DNA of 53,198 nucleotides from Spirochaetaceae bacterium. GTDB taxonomy: Bacteria > Spirochaetota > Spirochaetia > Treponematales > Rectinemataceae. This document shows positions 1-9,400 of the stretch, piece by piece. The position numbers and the translations under genes are program-made. The notes below the pieces were generated by a model that had not been told where the DNA came from, did no database searches, and saw nothing but the letters and a program-made list of their open reading frames with translations. Numbering within the stretch: the stretch's first letter is position 1; each line of letters opens with the position of its first letter. The DNA lies in NCBI GenBank assembly GCA_025356015.1, contig JANXYO010000128.1, positions 1-53,198 of the forward strand. Reading direction: 5' to 3'.

Positions 1-2
1 TC

Positions 3-1097
3 AGGGAGAAGAGGCTCAGCGTAAGGATCGAGGAGGCCCGGAATACCGAGCTTTCCATTGTCCTGGACAAGGCAGCCTTCGAACTCTCCCTCCTGCGCTC
101 CCAGCCCGCGGCCTTCAATCCGAGGAACGCGGGGACCCTTGGCCAGTCCACGATAGGCTTCTACGTCACCGCACAGGGGAGCGCCACCCTCTCCATATTC
201 GACGGCTCTGGCACCAAGGTCGCCGAAAAGGATTTCGGCGATCTCGAAACCTGGGACCAGGGCTTCAGATGGGACGGCCGGGATCCCAGGGGAAGGCCCC
301 TCCCCGACGGGATCTACCAGATAAGGCTCGAGGCCCGGCCCGCGGGATCGGACCCGGGCAGAGAGCCCATCCTGGCCACAGCAAGTGTTGGCATCGACAG
401 CTCCTTGCACATCGGACCCCGCTCGGCCCTCGCCGCTAGCCCGGGCAGCCTCCTTTTCCCCGATCCCGAGAGCGAGGCCGCTGGCACGGTCGGGACCGAG
501 CTCACCTGGATCGCTGCCCTGGCCGGCCTCTCGGATTCGGCCTTTGGTGTCGATGCAGCGTACTCGGTCGGAGGGAATGCCACCCTGGCCGTATCGGCCA
601 CGGCCGAGAGCGCTGGTGGCGGGATAGGCTCTAGCGACCTCGCCGCCTCCTTCGGCTACGCCCTGACACGGAGCCTGCCCGCGAGCGCCCTCTATCTGCG
701 AGCCTCATGGAGCGGCTCGGCCTCTCCCCTCGCGCCCTACCCAAGGAGCGGCCTCGAGCTTGCCCTCCCCGCATCCCTCCCCCTGGGGCCTGCGCGGCTC
801 GGCCTCGCCCCTGCCTTCTTCCTCGACCTCTCGGGCTCAAGTCCCGCCTTTGTCCCCCTCCTCAGGAGCGCTCTGTGGCTGGCAAAGCCATCATGGCAGG
901 CCGGGCTCTCTGGCTCCCTCGAGTTCCGCGCCAGGGCCTCTGCCCTCTCGCCCTCCTGGCCCGCGAGCCTCGCCCTCGAGCTCCACCTCATGCCCCTGGC
1001 CGCTCCCTTTGTGGCGAGCGCCAGCCTTGTGCTCAGGGCAGGACCGGGCTCCTCCCCGGCCTGGAACCTTGGACTCGGCCTTGGACTGATCTTCTAG
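3..1097 (+). CDS. FlgD Ig-like domain and beta-barrel-like surface protein, 5' partial
   Basis: The frame is open from the first bases of the window to a TAG stop, so this is the C-terminal 364 residues of a larger protein. Visible residues about 40-110 look like a FlgD-type Ig-like domain: strand-rich sequence around ATLSIFDGSG, then WDGRD and LPDGIYQIRLEA, a pattern also seen at the ends of many secreted proteins. The rest is Ala/Ser/Gly/Leu-rich with alternating hydrophobic stretches and ends in LGLGLGLIF, which fits a C-terminal outer-membrane beta-barrel. Inference: an exported or outer-membrane protein of unknown function. The N-terminus and any signal peptide lie outside the window. 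FlgD-Ig homology is moderately sure; the barrel is a guess from composition. Confidence 0.7.
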   Translation, partial: REKRLSVRIEEARNTELSIVLDKAAFELSLLRSQPAAFNPRNAGTLGQSTIGFYVTAQGSATLSIFDGSGTKVAEKDFGDLETWDQGFRWDGRDPRGRPLPDGIYQIRLEARPAGSDPGREPILATASVGIDSSLHIGPRSALAASPGSLLFPDPESEAAGTVGTELTWIAALAGLSDSAFGVDAAYSVGGNATLAVSATAESAGGGIGSSDLAASFGYALTRSLPASALYLRASWSGSASPLAPYPRSGLELALPASLPLGPARLGLAPAFFLDLSGSSPAFVPLLRSALWLAKPSWQAGLSGSLEFRARASALSPSWPASLALELHLMPLAAPFVASASLVLRAGPGSSPAWNLGLGLGLIF

Positions 1098-1151
1098 AGC
1101 CCCTCTCGACCAGCATATGATCGCCACAAGAGCTTCCCGGAGGCCCAGCGC

Positions 1152-2279
1152 ATGAAGACCCTTGTCTCCCTCGTCAGATGCCCATCCTACGATCCGCAAG
1201 CCCTGGATAGGGCTGTCGCCTCTGCAGTCGAGCTCTCGGGCTTTCCGGAAGTGGGCGGAGCGAGGGTTCTCGTAAAGCCCAACATGCTCAACGCCTCGGA
1301 GCCGGACCGCGCCGTCACCACCCACCCCGAACTGCTCCGCGCCTTCCTGCGCCTCCTTAAGACGAGGGGGGCCACGCGGATCATCGTCGGCGATTCCCCG
1401 GGATTCCAGTCCCAGGACGCGGTGGGCAGGAAGAGCGGGATCAAGGCAGCGGCCGAGGCCGAGGGCGCAAGCTGGGCGGACGCGGGCGAGGGCGTCGAGG
1501 TTCCCTGCCCCGAGGGAAGGCGAGTGAAGCACTTCAGCTTCATCAAGTCCTTCGCCGACGCCGACCTACTCATGTCCCTGCCAAAGCTCAAGACCCACAG
1601 GCTTATGTACTTCACGGGGGCGATGAAGAACCTCTTCGGCCTCGTGCCCGGCCTCGCCAAGAGCGCCTTCCACCTGCGCTTCCCCGAACCGGCCGACTTC
1701 GCTGCAATGCTCGTCGACCTGGTACTCGCGGCAAAACCGGCCTTTTCCCTGATGGACGGGATTGTCGCTATGGAGGGCATGGGGCCGAACGCGGGGCGAC
1801 CGCGCCAGCTTGGCCTCATCGCGGCATCCCTCGACCCAGTCGCCCTCGACTGGACCGCCTCCGAGCTCATCGGCTACGACCCCGCGCTGATCCCCTACCT
1901 CGGCGAGGCCCTGGGCCGGGGACTGTGGATCTCCTCGGCCGAGGACATCGAGCTCAGGGGTGAGAGCCCCGAGTCCCTGAGGCCCCGCGATTTCGAGCTC
2001 GTTCCAGGACAGGGGAGGACAGACTTCACCTCGGCCCTGATGCCCCGCTTCGCCCACAGGATCCTGCGCAACCTCACCGTCGCCCGTCCGAGCTTCGACC
2101 ATGGGGCCTGCGAGCGCTGCGGAGCCTGCATCAGGATCTGTCCTCCGAAGGCCCTCTCCTTCGCCGAGTCCGCGGGCGGGAAGAAGGTCGTGATCGACTA
2201 CGATGTCTGCATCCGCTGCTACTGCTGCCACGAGGTCTGCCCCGTCGATGCCATACACCTAGTAAAGCGGGCCTTCTAG
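1152..2279 (+). CDS. DUF362 domain protein with C-terminal 2x[4Fe-4S] ferredoxin domain
   Basis: The 375-residue protein has an N-terminal DUF362 domain (about residues 30-280; VLVKPNMLN, GDSPGF and the KTHRLMYFTGAMKNLFG region) and a bacterial ferredoxin domain at the end. The first cluster motif starts near Cys320 (CERCGACIRICP) and the second near Cys353 (CIRCYCCHEVCP), each with three closely spaced cysteines and a fourth before proline. The ATG follows a CGGAGG ribosome site 8 bases upstream. Family members are iron-sulfur proteins of unproven, probably redox, function common in anaerobes. No operon partner is obvious: the gene to the left ends 54 bases before and the TetR-type regulator to the right has its own promoter. 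Confidence 0.9.
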   Translation: MKTLVSLVRCPSYDPQALDRAVASAVELSGFPEVGGARVLVKPNMLNASEPDRAVTTHPELLRAFLRLLKTRGATRIIVGDSPGFQSQDAVGRKSGIKAAAEAEGASWADAGEGVEVPCPEGRRVKHFSFIKSFADADLLMSLPKLKTHRLMYFTGAMKNLFGLVPGLAKSAFHLRFPEPADFAAMLVDLVLAAKPAFSLMDGIVAMEGMGPNAGRPRQLGLIAASLDPVALDWTASELIGYDPALIPYLGEALGRGLWISSAEDIELRGESPESLRPRDFELVPGQGRTDFTSALMPRFAHRILRNLTVARPSFDHGACERCGACIRICPPKALSFAESAGGKKVVIDYDVCIRCYCCHEVCPVDAIHLVKRAF

Positions 2280-2321
2280 GGGCCACCATCACCAACAATC
2301 TTCGTGACACTGCTGCGCCGA

Positions 2322-2351
2322 TTGACAAGGAGGCGGGGCTCGGGATAGGTT
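2322..2351 (+). promoter_or_regulatory. Promoter of the TetR-type regulator
   Basis: A consensus -35 TTGACA (2322-2327) is followed after 18 bases by TAGGTT (2346-2351) as -10. Transcription would begin a few bases before the GTG start at 2371, so the message would be almost leaderless; the only strong AAGGAGG lies upstream, at 2327-2333, too far to serve the GTG. The -10 overlaps the palindrome at 2349-2368, the usual arrangement for autorepression by a TetR protein. Confidence 0.5.
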
Positions 2352-2368
2352 AACGACCGGTCGGTAAC
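2349..2368. promoter_or_regulatory. 20-bp near-perfect palindrome, likely TetR operator
   Basis: The sequence GTTAACGACCGGTCGGTAAC matches its own reverse complement at 18 of 20 positions, with a perfect CGACCGGTCG core. It sits between the -10 box and the GTG start of the two-domain TetR regulator. Size, symmetry and place are typical of TetR-family operators. Inference: autoregulatory site. Confidence 0.65.
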
Positions 2369-2370
2369 CA

Positions 2371-3621
2371 GTGACAAAAGATGAAATAATCGACGCCGCC
2401 TTCCGCGCCTGGGGAAGCGATGGCTTCAGGACAAATAGCCTCTCCGCCGTCAGCACCGAGCTCGGCGTCACAAAACCAGCCCTTTACAAGCATTTCAAGG
2501 CCAAGGAACTCCTCCTCGAGGCCGTATCGGACCGATTCTTTGACCGCTACTGCTCGGTGCTCAAGGATTCCTTCTATTACGAGGCCAGCAGCCTCGCTTC
2601 CAAGACAGAGGACATCGACAGGCTCCTCGCGAACTTCCTGGAAATGTTCGCCTGCGACTGGGAGGGCTTCGTCTACTACCTCTCCGTCGTCCTCGGCCTG
2701 CCCAATCCCCACGAAAGGATACGCCGCGAGCTCGAGGCCAGGGGCCTCAGGCTTCCCCAGGACAGGCCCTTTGGCAGCGGCGATACGATCCTCCCCCACT
2801 TCGCCCTTTCCTCGGGCCTCTTTTCCCTCGCCCTCTTCCACGGAGCCAGGGCAAACCGCTCAGAGAAGCCCGAGATCGCTGCCGCTGCCGCCGCCACGGG
2901 CCGTGCCCGTGACCTGGTCCACCGCGGCATCGATTACAAGAAGCCGGTGGCGATCGATTACAGGCTCATCGAGAGCAGGGCCATGATCAGGACCGAGGAG
3001 CGCGGGGAAGTGGACAGGCTCCTTGGCGCGATAGCCGCCGCCGTGGCCGAATCGGGGCCATGGAAGGCTTCGATGGAGCTGGCTGCCAAGAAGGCGGGCC
3101 TTTCCAAGAGCGGGCTCTATGCGCATTTCAAGGACAGGGAGGACATGCTCTCCTCCATGTTCGAGTCGGAGTACGAGGGAATAGCCTCAGTCCTGGGTCC
3201 CCGGATCGAGGCCTGTGGGGGGCTCCCGGATCGGCTCTATTCGGCCATGGCGACGACGGCAGCCTACCTGAAGGGCCGGCCCGAGGTGCTCGCCGCCCTC
3301 GACTGGGTGCGGGCCCAGAGGATCGACATCAGGGTGGCCTTCCCCGAGCGCATCCTGTCCCATTACGGCTTCCTCGCAAAGGCGGCCGAGGACGGAGACT
3401 GCACCCTCATCGAGGGCTCCCTCGACATTACCCTTCGCTGGATCCATTTCCTGGTCGTCAACTACCTCGTCCATGGGGCCGGGCCGAAAGGCGGAGGCAA
3501 GAGCGGCCTGGACTTCCTGCGCAGGCTCCATCGCCTGATCCTCGGCGGCATCGACATGGAAGCACCCGGCGGTATCGACATGGAGCCGCCCGGGGGAACC
3601 GACATGGAAATGCCCGCATGA
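2371..3621 (+). CDS. Tandem TetR/AcrR-type transcriptional regulator
   Basis: The 416-residue protein is about twice the usual TetR length and carries two TetR-like helix-turn-helix units. The first is at residues about 5-60 (ELGVTKPALYKHFKAKELLL) and the second at about 230-270 (AKKAGLSKSGLYAHFKDRED). Each is followed by a helical region that could bind ligand, so the whole looks like two TetR protomers fused head to tail. The GTG start is chosen because it begins the first HTH in register and no in-frame ATG is nearby. The C-terminus holds three octapeptide repeats (GGIDMEAP and variants). It lies just upstream of an RND efflux operon on the same strand, so it is probably that operon's local repressor. 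Ligand unknown. Confidence 0.88.
   Translation: MTKDEIIDAAFRAWGSDGFRTNSLSAVSTELGVTKPALYKHFKAKELLLEAVSDRFFDRYCSVLKDSFYYEASSLASKTEDIDRLLANFLEMFACDWEGFVYYLSVVLGLPNPHERIRRELEARGLRLPQDRPFGSGDTILPHFALSSGLFSLALFHGARANRSEKPEIAAAAAATGRARDLVHRGIDYKKPVAIDYRLIESRAMIRTEERGEVDRLLGAIAAAVAESGPWKASMELAAKKAGLSKSGLYAHFKDREDMLSSMFESEYEGIASVLGPRIEACGGLPDRLYSAMATTAAYLKGRPEVLAALDWVRAQRIDIRVAFPERILSHYGFLAKAAEDGDCTLIEGSLDITLRWIHFLVVNYLVHGAGPKGGGKSGLDFLRRLHRLILGGIDMEAPGGIDMEPPGGTDMEMPA
3544..3615 (+). repeat. Three tandem 24-bp coding repeats
   Basis: Three consecutive 24-bp units (3544-3567, 3568-3591, 3592-3615) encode GGIDMEAP, GGIDMEPP and GGTDMEMP at the very end of the tandem TetR protein. The units share the GACATGGA core and differ mainly at codon third positions and the last two codons. 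Such a short in-frame array could vary in copy number between strains. Confidence 0.85.
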
Positions 3622-3693
3622 AACCGGTTTTTGTTGCCGCGGCCCGCGGCGAATCGTATATTCCGATTCGTACGTCCGTAAACGCTACGGACG
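3621..3693. promoter_or_regulatory. Cluster of inverted repeats upstream of the efflux operon
   Basis: Three inverted repeats lie in the 195-bp gap before the TolC-like gene: the palindrome AAACCGGTTT (3621-3630), CGAATCG/CGATTCG arms with a 7-base spacer (3650-3670), and perfect 8-bp arms CGTCCGTA/TACGGACG with a 5-base spacer (3673-3693). The block ACGACCGG at 3691-3698 also occurs in the operator candidate before the TetR gene. Inference: operator region controlling the efflux genes. Confidence 0.5.
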
Positions 3694-3816
3694 ACCGGAT
3701 AAGAATTTGGTGGGATCATGGCGCGATGCGCGGGTCCCGCCACCGTATGGTCTTCCGCCTGCCCGGCGCATCATCGCGCGCGCATCCGGAGCTGGACCCA
3801 AGAAGGAGCGTTCCCC

Positions 3817-5430
3817 ATGATCTCAAGGTCTGACAATTCGTCGAAAGGCGTGGCCATCCTCGGTCTCGCCCTCATCGTCGTCTCCTTCGCCTTCGCGCCG
3901 GCCGCGGCCGCCCAGGCCAGGGGTACGAGCCTGCCCCAGGCCGGTGCGACCGAGATCCGCAGGGCCGCCGCCGCGCCGTACGGCAATCCGGGAAGGCCCT
4001 CCGCCACCTGGTCGACCGAGGTCCCCGCCGACCTGGGCCCGGCGAGCGCCCCCGCCCATACGGGCGAGGGCACACGGACAATCGGCGTCGAGGACGCGGT
4101 GAGCCTCGCCCTCGACCGCAATCTCGGCCTCGCCGGACAGCGTCTGGACGTCGCCACAAAGCAGCGCAAGGCCGAGACCTCCTGGAACCAGTTCCTGCCC
4201 ACCGTCGACGTGAGCACCACACTCGGACGCATGAACATGGCGCAGGCCACCTCGGTGATGCTGCCCTTCAGCGGCGGCGCCCCCACGACGGCGACCGGAG
4301 TCTACAACAGCGTCTACTACCAGGGCTTCGACCTCCCCTCCTGGAACCTGAGCGCCTCATTGAGCGCCCAGGTCGTCTTGAACGCCGCGATGCTCCAGTC
4401 CATGAAGGGCGCCAGGCTCGACTACGAGGCCGGCCTCATCTCCTACGCCGCGGCGACCCGCAAGCTTGAACGCGATGTGCGAAAGAACTTCTACGGCCTC
4501 CTCCTCATGCAGGAGAACATGAAGCTAATGCAGGAGAACATCGACAACGCCAAGCGCCGCGTCGACCAGGCCGAGGCCAACTTCAAGGCCGGCCTCGTCC
4601 CCGAGCTCACCCTCCTCTCTGCCCAGGTGGCCTGGGAGAACATGAAACCCGCCCTCGAGGAGATGCGCATAGCCTACGCCTCGGCCCTCGACGGCTTCGC
4701 CCTGATCCTCGGCCTGCCCCGCGGCCCCGGCCTCGAGCTCAAGGGGGACATCCTGCCCTCCTACGCCGACATGGACGCGGGCCGTCTCATCACAGAGAGG
4801 CTCGGGGACAGGTTCGACGTCCAGGGCCTCGTGAAGACCCTCGAGGGCATGAAGAGCGGCGAAAAGGAGCTCCATGCCAGGATCTTCACGCCGAGCCTCA
4901 TCCTCGGATGGAACTTCGACCCGAGCTTCGTCGGCGACCCCTTCAAGGACGACCTCTTCAAGGGCGACAGCACCCTCACCCAGGGCGGCGACGCCTGGCA
5001 GCAGCGCACGGGCATGTTCCGCGCCACCTTGAGCTTCAGGCTCAACGGCCTCTTCCCCCAGTCCCAGGAGGCCCAGGGACTGGCCGCGATGCGCGACGGC
5101 ATCGAGCAGGCGAGGACAGGCCTGGCCCTCACGATCCGGGGCGCCGAGGCCGAGATTGACAGCCTGGTGCGCAAGCTCGACAAGTCGCGCAAGAGCTCCG
5201 ACGCCCTCAAGCTGAACGTCGACCTCGCCGACCGGGCATACCGCCTCTCCGACCTCGCTTACCGCGCGGGTGCGAAGGACCTCCTCGAGGTCCAGTCCGC
5301 CGAGCTTGAGCTCCGCAAGGCCCAGGTGCAGGTGATAACAGAGAACTACAACTACGTGACGGGGCTCCTCGACCTCGAATACGCAGTCAACGTACCCTTC
5401 GGGACCCTCGCCAAGGCAGGTGCAAAATGA
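3817..5430 (+). CDS. TolC-family outer-membrane efflux protein
   Basis: This 537-residue protein is the outer-membrane channel of the tripartite efflux system encoded with the next three genes. The start at 3817 is preferred over an upstream in-frame ATG because AGAAGGAG lies 7-9 bases before it and the protein then opens with a charged region and a hydrophobic signal segment (about residues 10-30, ending APAAAAQA). After a Pro/Ala-rich linker come two OEP-type repeats of long amphipathic helices, for example IGVEDAVSLALDRNLGLAG at the start of the first and EVQSAELELRKAQVQV near the end of the second. The gene overlaps the adaptor gene by ATGA, which implies translational coupling. Family assignment is sure; the exported substrate is unknown. 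Confidence 0.9.
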   Translation: MISRSDNSSKGVAILGLALIVVSFAFAPAAAAQARGTSLPQAGATEIRRAAAAPYGNPGRPSATWSTEVPADLGPASAPAHTGEGTRTIGVEDAVSLALDRNLGLAGQRLDVATKQRKAETSWNQFLPTVDVSTTLGRMNMAQATSVMLPFSGGAPTTATGVYNSVYYQGFDLPSWNLSASLSAQVVLNAAMLQSMKGARLDYEAGLISYAAATRKLERDVRKNFYGLLLMQENMKLMQENIDNAKRRVDQAEANFKAGLVPELTLLSAQVAWENMKPALEEMRIAYASALDGFALILGLPRGPGLELKGDILPSYADMDAGRLITERLGDRFDVQGLVKTLEGMKSGEKELHARIFTPSLILGWNFDPSFVGDPFKDDLFKGDSTLTQGGDAWQQRTGMFRATLSFRLNGLFPQSQEAQGLAAMRDGIEQARTGLALTIRGAEAEIDSLVRKLDKSRKSSDALKLNVDLADRAYRLSDLAYRAGAKDLLEVQSAELELRKAQVQVITENYNYVTGLLDLEYAVNVPFGTLAKAGAK

Positions 5431-6419
5431 AGATCCATCGATTCCCCGGGCGGAGCTCCGCCTTGGCCCTCGCGGCCGCCCTCGCTCTCCTCGCCCTCGG
5501 CTCTTGCTCGAAAGGCGCCTCCGGGCCCGCTGGCCCCGCCAAGGCCGAGACAGGGGCCAAGGACTCAGGCGCGAGCGAGACCGTCTTCGCGGTGGCGGTG
5601 TCCACGGCGAGGAAGGGACCTATAGCCGACTACCTCGCGATAACCGGCGACTTCGTCGCGGCCAGCACTGTGGATGTGTTCCCCGACACCGCTGGCAAGG
5701 TCTCGAGGCTCCTGGTCGACGTGGGCGCCCGGGTGCAGAAGGACCAGGCCCTCCTCGAGGTCGATCCCTCGAGGCCCGGCATGAACTTCGTGCCCTCGGC
5801 GGTGAAATCGCCCATCGCGGGCACCATCGTTGCCCTCCCCGCCCAGCTCGGCGGCACGGTCGCCCCCCAGATGGCTGTCGCGAGGATCTCGAGCACGGCC
5901 TCCCTCGAGGTCCGCGCCTACGTCGCCGAGCGCTTCATATCGAAGATGCGCGTGGGCCTGCGGGCCGACATCTCCCTCGACGCCTATCCCGGCAGGACCT
6001 TCCGCGCCGTCGTGAGGGAGCTCAGCCCCGTGGTCGATCCGGTCTCGCGCACCCTCGAGGTCAAGCTCTCGCTCGCCTCGGGCGAGGCAGAGCTGCGCTC
6101 GGGCATGTTCGCGAAGATCAAGGTGTACACGGACGAGCGCGCGGGCGTCGTGACAGTCCCGGTCTCGGCCCTCGTCAAGCGCTCGGGCGAGAGCTTCATC
6201 TTCGTCGCCGAGGATCCGTCCTCGGCCTCCGACGGGGCGAAGTCCTCCCCCGTCGCGCGCAAGCGGGCCGTGAGAATGGGAGTCCTGGTCGACGACCGCC
6301 TCGAGATCGTCGATGGGGTCGCCGCTGGCGAGCGCGTCGTCGTTCGCGGCCAGACCCTCCTCGACGAGGGTTCCAGGGTCAATATCGTCGCCTCGAGCGA
6401 CGCGAACGTGGCCAAGTGA
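5427..6419 (+). CDS. RND efflux periplasmic adaptor (membrane fusion protein), lipoprotein
   Basis: This 330-residue adaptor links the RND pump to the TolC-like channel. It has a lipoprotein signal (LALLALGSC, lipid-modified Cys at about residue 27). A biotinyl-lipoyl-like segment follows at about 75-150 (VFPDTAGKVSRLLVDVGARV and GTIVALPAQLGGTV), then beta-barrel sequence (LEVRAYVAERFISKM) and a membrane-proximal domain (LRSGMFAKIKV, VPVSALV, VVVRGQTLLDEGSRV). The family's hairpin of coiled coils is very short here, as in minimal adaptors. It overlaps the TolC-like gene by 4 bases and is followed 13 bases later by the pump gene. Confidence 0.92.
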   Translation: MKIHRFPGRSSALALAAALALLALGSCSKGASGPAGPAKAETGAKDSGASETVFAVAVSTARKGPIADYLAITGDFVAASTVDVFPDTAGKVSRLLVDVGARVQKDQALLEVDPSRPGMNFVPSAVKSPIAGTIVALPAQLGGTVAPQMAVARISSTASLEVRAYVAERFISKMRVGLRADISLDAYPGRTFRAVVRELSPVVDPVSRTLEVKLSLASGEAELRSGMFAKIKVYTDERAGVVTVPVSALVKRSGESFIFVAEDPSSASDGAKSSPVARKRAVRMGVLVDDRLEIVDGVAAGERVVVRGQTLLDEGSRVNIVASSDANVAK

Positions 6420-6432
6420 CGGGGGCCTCGAA

Positions 6433-9400
6433 ATGAGCATGGTTGAAAAGGTCGTCGGGCGTCCGACGACGGTTCTCATAATCTTCGCCCTCCTGGCGGC
6501 CCTCGGCATCTTCGCGACGAGCAACCTCGCGGTCGACCTCTATCCCAAGATCGAGCCGCCCGTCCTCCTCGTGTACACCACCTACTCGGGAGCCGGCCCT
6601 GCCGAGATCGAGAAGGCCATCACCAGGCCCCTCGAGGGAGCGCTCAGCAACGTCGCGGGCTTGAAGAAGCTGACTTCGACCTCCTCCTCCGGCTCGAGCA
6701 TGCTCATCCTCGAGTTCACCTACGGCACCGACATGGCCGAGGCCTCTAACGGCGTCCGCGACAACATGGAGTACGTGAAGCGCTTCCTGCCCGACGGCTC
6801 CGATACGCCCATGATCTTCAAGTTCGACCCGGCCATGATCCCCATCATGGGACTCATGGTGACGGGGGACCGCAGCCCCGAGGAGCTCCGAGAGGTCGCC
6901 GAGAAGACGATCCAGCCGAGGATCGAGCAGGTCCCCGGCGTGGCCCTCACCTCGGTCTCGGGCGGAAGGGAGCGCATAGTCAGGGTGGAACTCCCCCAGG
7001 ACAGGCTCCAGGCCTATGACGTCTCGGTCACGCAGATCGTGAACATGCTGCGGGGCCAGAATGTCCAGATCGCGGCCGGATCGATCACCGACGCCGGGGT
7101 CAACTACCTCCTCACGACCTCGGGCGAGTACGAGAGCGTCGACCAGATCAAGGACACGGTGATCGCCTACAAGGGTGGCGCCTTCGACTCGAGCAAGGGA
7201 CCGGCCGCCGCGAAGACGGTGAGGTTGCGCGACATCGCCGATGTCTACGACGGCTTCCGCGACGAGGACAACCTGGTCTTCGTCAACGGGAAGCCCGCGG
7301 TCCAGATCACGGTCCAGAAGCAGAGCGGCAAGAACTCGGTCCAGACGGCGGGCGATGTGCGCAAGCGCCTCGCCGTCATCGCGAAGGAGCTCCCCCAGGG
7401 CGTGAAGATCACCGAGCTCTACAACACCACCGACATCATCGAGAACTCGATCCGCAACGTCCAGGTCTCGGCCCGCGACGGGGCCTTCCTCGCGATCATC
7501 ATCCTCTTCATCTTTCTGCGAGGCTTCAAGCCGACCTTCATCATAGGCCTCACGATCCCAATCTCCCTTCTGTTCACCCTCATGCTCATGTACTTCTCCG
7601 GCCTGACGCTCAACCTCATGACCCTCTCGGGCCTCGCCCTGGGCATAGGGAAGCTGCTGGACGACTCGATCATCACCCTCGAGAACACCTACCGCTACCG
7701 CGAGAAGGGGGCCAAGCTCACGGTCTCCGCCATCATCGGAACGCGTGAGATGATAATCGCCGTCGCCGCGTCCACCATGACCTCGATCTGCGTCTTCGCG
7801 CCGATCCTCATGTTCAAGGGCCAGCTCGACGTCATGGGCGAACTTTTCGCGAGCCTCGCCTTCACCGTCGTCATCTCCCTCGCGGCTTCCCTTGTCGTCG
7901 CGATGGTCCTCGTGCCGGTCCTCTCCAGCCACTACCTCCCCATCGTCACGAGGAGGCAGAAGCCCCTGAAGAGCCGCCTCCTCCTCGCCGTCGACGGGGC
8001 TTTCGCCCGCTTCTTCCTGGGCCTCGACGCGGCCTACCGCCGCGCCGTCGGCTTCGTCCTCCACCACAAGCTCGCCACCCTCCTCGTCATCGCGGGCATC
8101 TTCGTCTCGAGCCTCTTCCTCGCTCCCAAGATCGGCTTTGTCTTCATGCCCACCCAGGCGAGCGACACGGTCACGGCCACGGTCGATCTTCCCGCCGGCA
8201 CGACCCTCGACGAGACCCATGCGGTGCTCACCCAGTTCGAGGACCTCATCAAGCGAGAGGTCAAGGGCTACGACAAGATCATCGTCACCGTCGGCCAGCG
8301 CAGCTTCTTCGGCTTCATGGGAAATTCCCTCACCAACAAGGGCACGATCCAGGTGAAGCTGCCGGCCTTCAAGAACAGGATAGACTCCTCCGAGACCGTA
8401 AAGGCCAAGCTCAGATCCCACTTCAACGACTTCCCCTCGGCCGTCATCGCCTTCTCCTCGGGCAACATGACTATGGGCGGCATGAACTCGAACCCCATCG
8501 ACGTCATCGTCAAGACCGACGATCTTGTCGCCGGCAAGCGGGTGGCCGACGCCATCCAGGGCCTGATCAAGACGAAGATCCCCGAGGCCACCGAGCCCAC
8601 TGTCGACCTCAAGGACGGCCTGCCCCAAGTCGAGCTCAAGATCGACAGGGAACGCATGTACGCCCTCGGCCTCAACATCTACTCCGTCGGCAACGAGATC
8701 AAGGCCGCTGTGGACGGCATCGCCGCCACCAAGTATAGGACCGGGGGCTCCGAGTACGACGTCCTCGTGATCCTGTCCAAGGCCGACAGGAGCACCCTGC
8801 CCGACCTCGACAGGATCTTCGTGATGAGCCCGTCGGGGTCGAAGGTGAGCGTCGCGAGCTTCGCGAGCTACGCGAAGACCATGGGGCCAATCGACATAAA
8901 GCGCGAGAACCAGGGCCGGGTCATCCACGTCACCGCCGGCCTCAAGCCCGGCACCACCGTGGACAAGGTCGAGACCAAGCTGCGCGCCCTCATAGCCAGC
9001 GAGATCCCGGCCGAGGACAACATGGTCATCGAGTTCTCCGGCGACTACAAGCAGCTCATGGAGTACGGCGGCAAGTTCGCCCTCATCATGCTGGTGGCCG
9101 TCCTCCTCGTCTTCGGCGTCATGGCCAGCCTCTTCGAGTCCCTCCTCGACCCCCTCATCATCCTCTTCACCATCCCCCTCTCCTTCACGGGCGTGATCTG
9201 GGTCTACTACATGGCCGGCGAAGCCTTCAACATCCTCACCGCCGTGGGCCTGATCGTCCTGGTCGGCATCATCGTCAACAACGGCATCGTCCTCGTGGAC
9301 TACACGAACCTCATGCGGAAGCGGGGCATGTCGCTCAACGACGCCTGCGTCACAGCCGCGGGCAACCGCCTGCGGCCGATCCTCATGACCACCTTGACCA

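Noticed and set aside
6379-8928. An 849-codon minus-strand open frame opposite the RND pump gene
   Set aside because: Composition is mirror-image Asp/Glu/Gly/Arg-rich, as expected from the complement of a high-GC gene; the plus-strand gene is certain.
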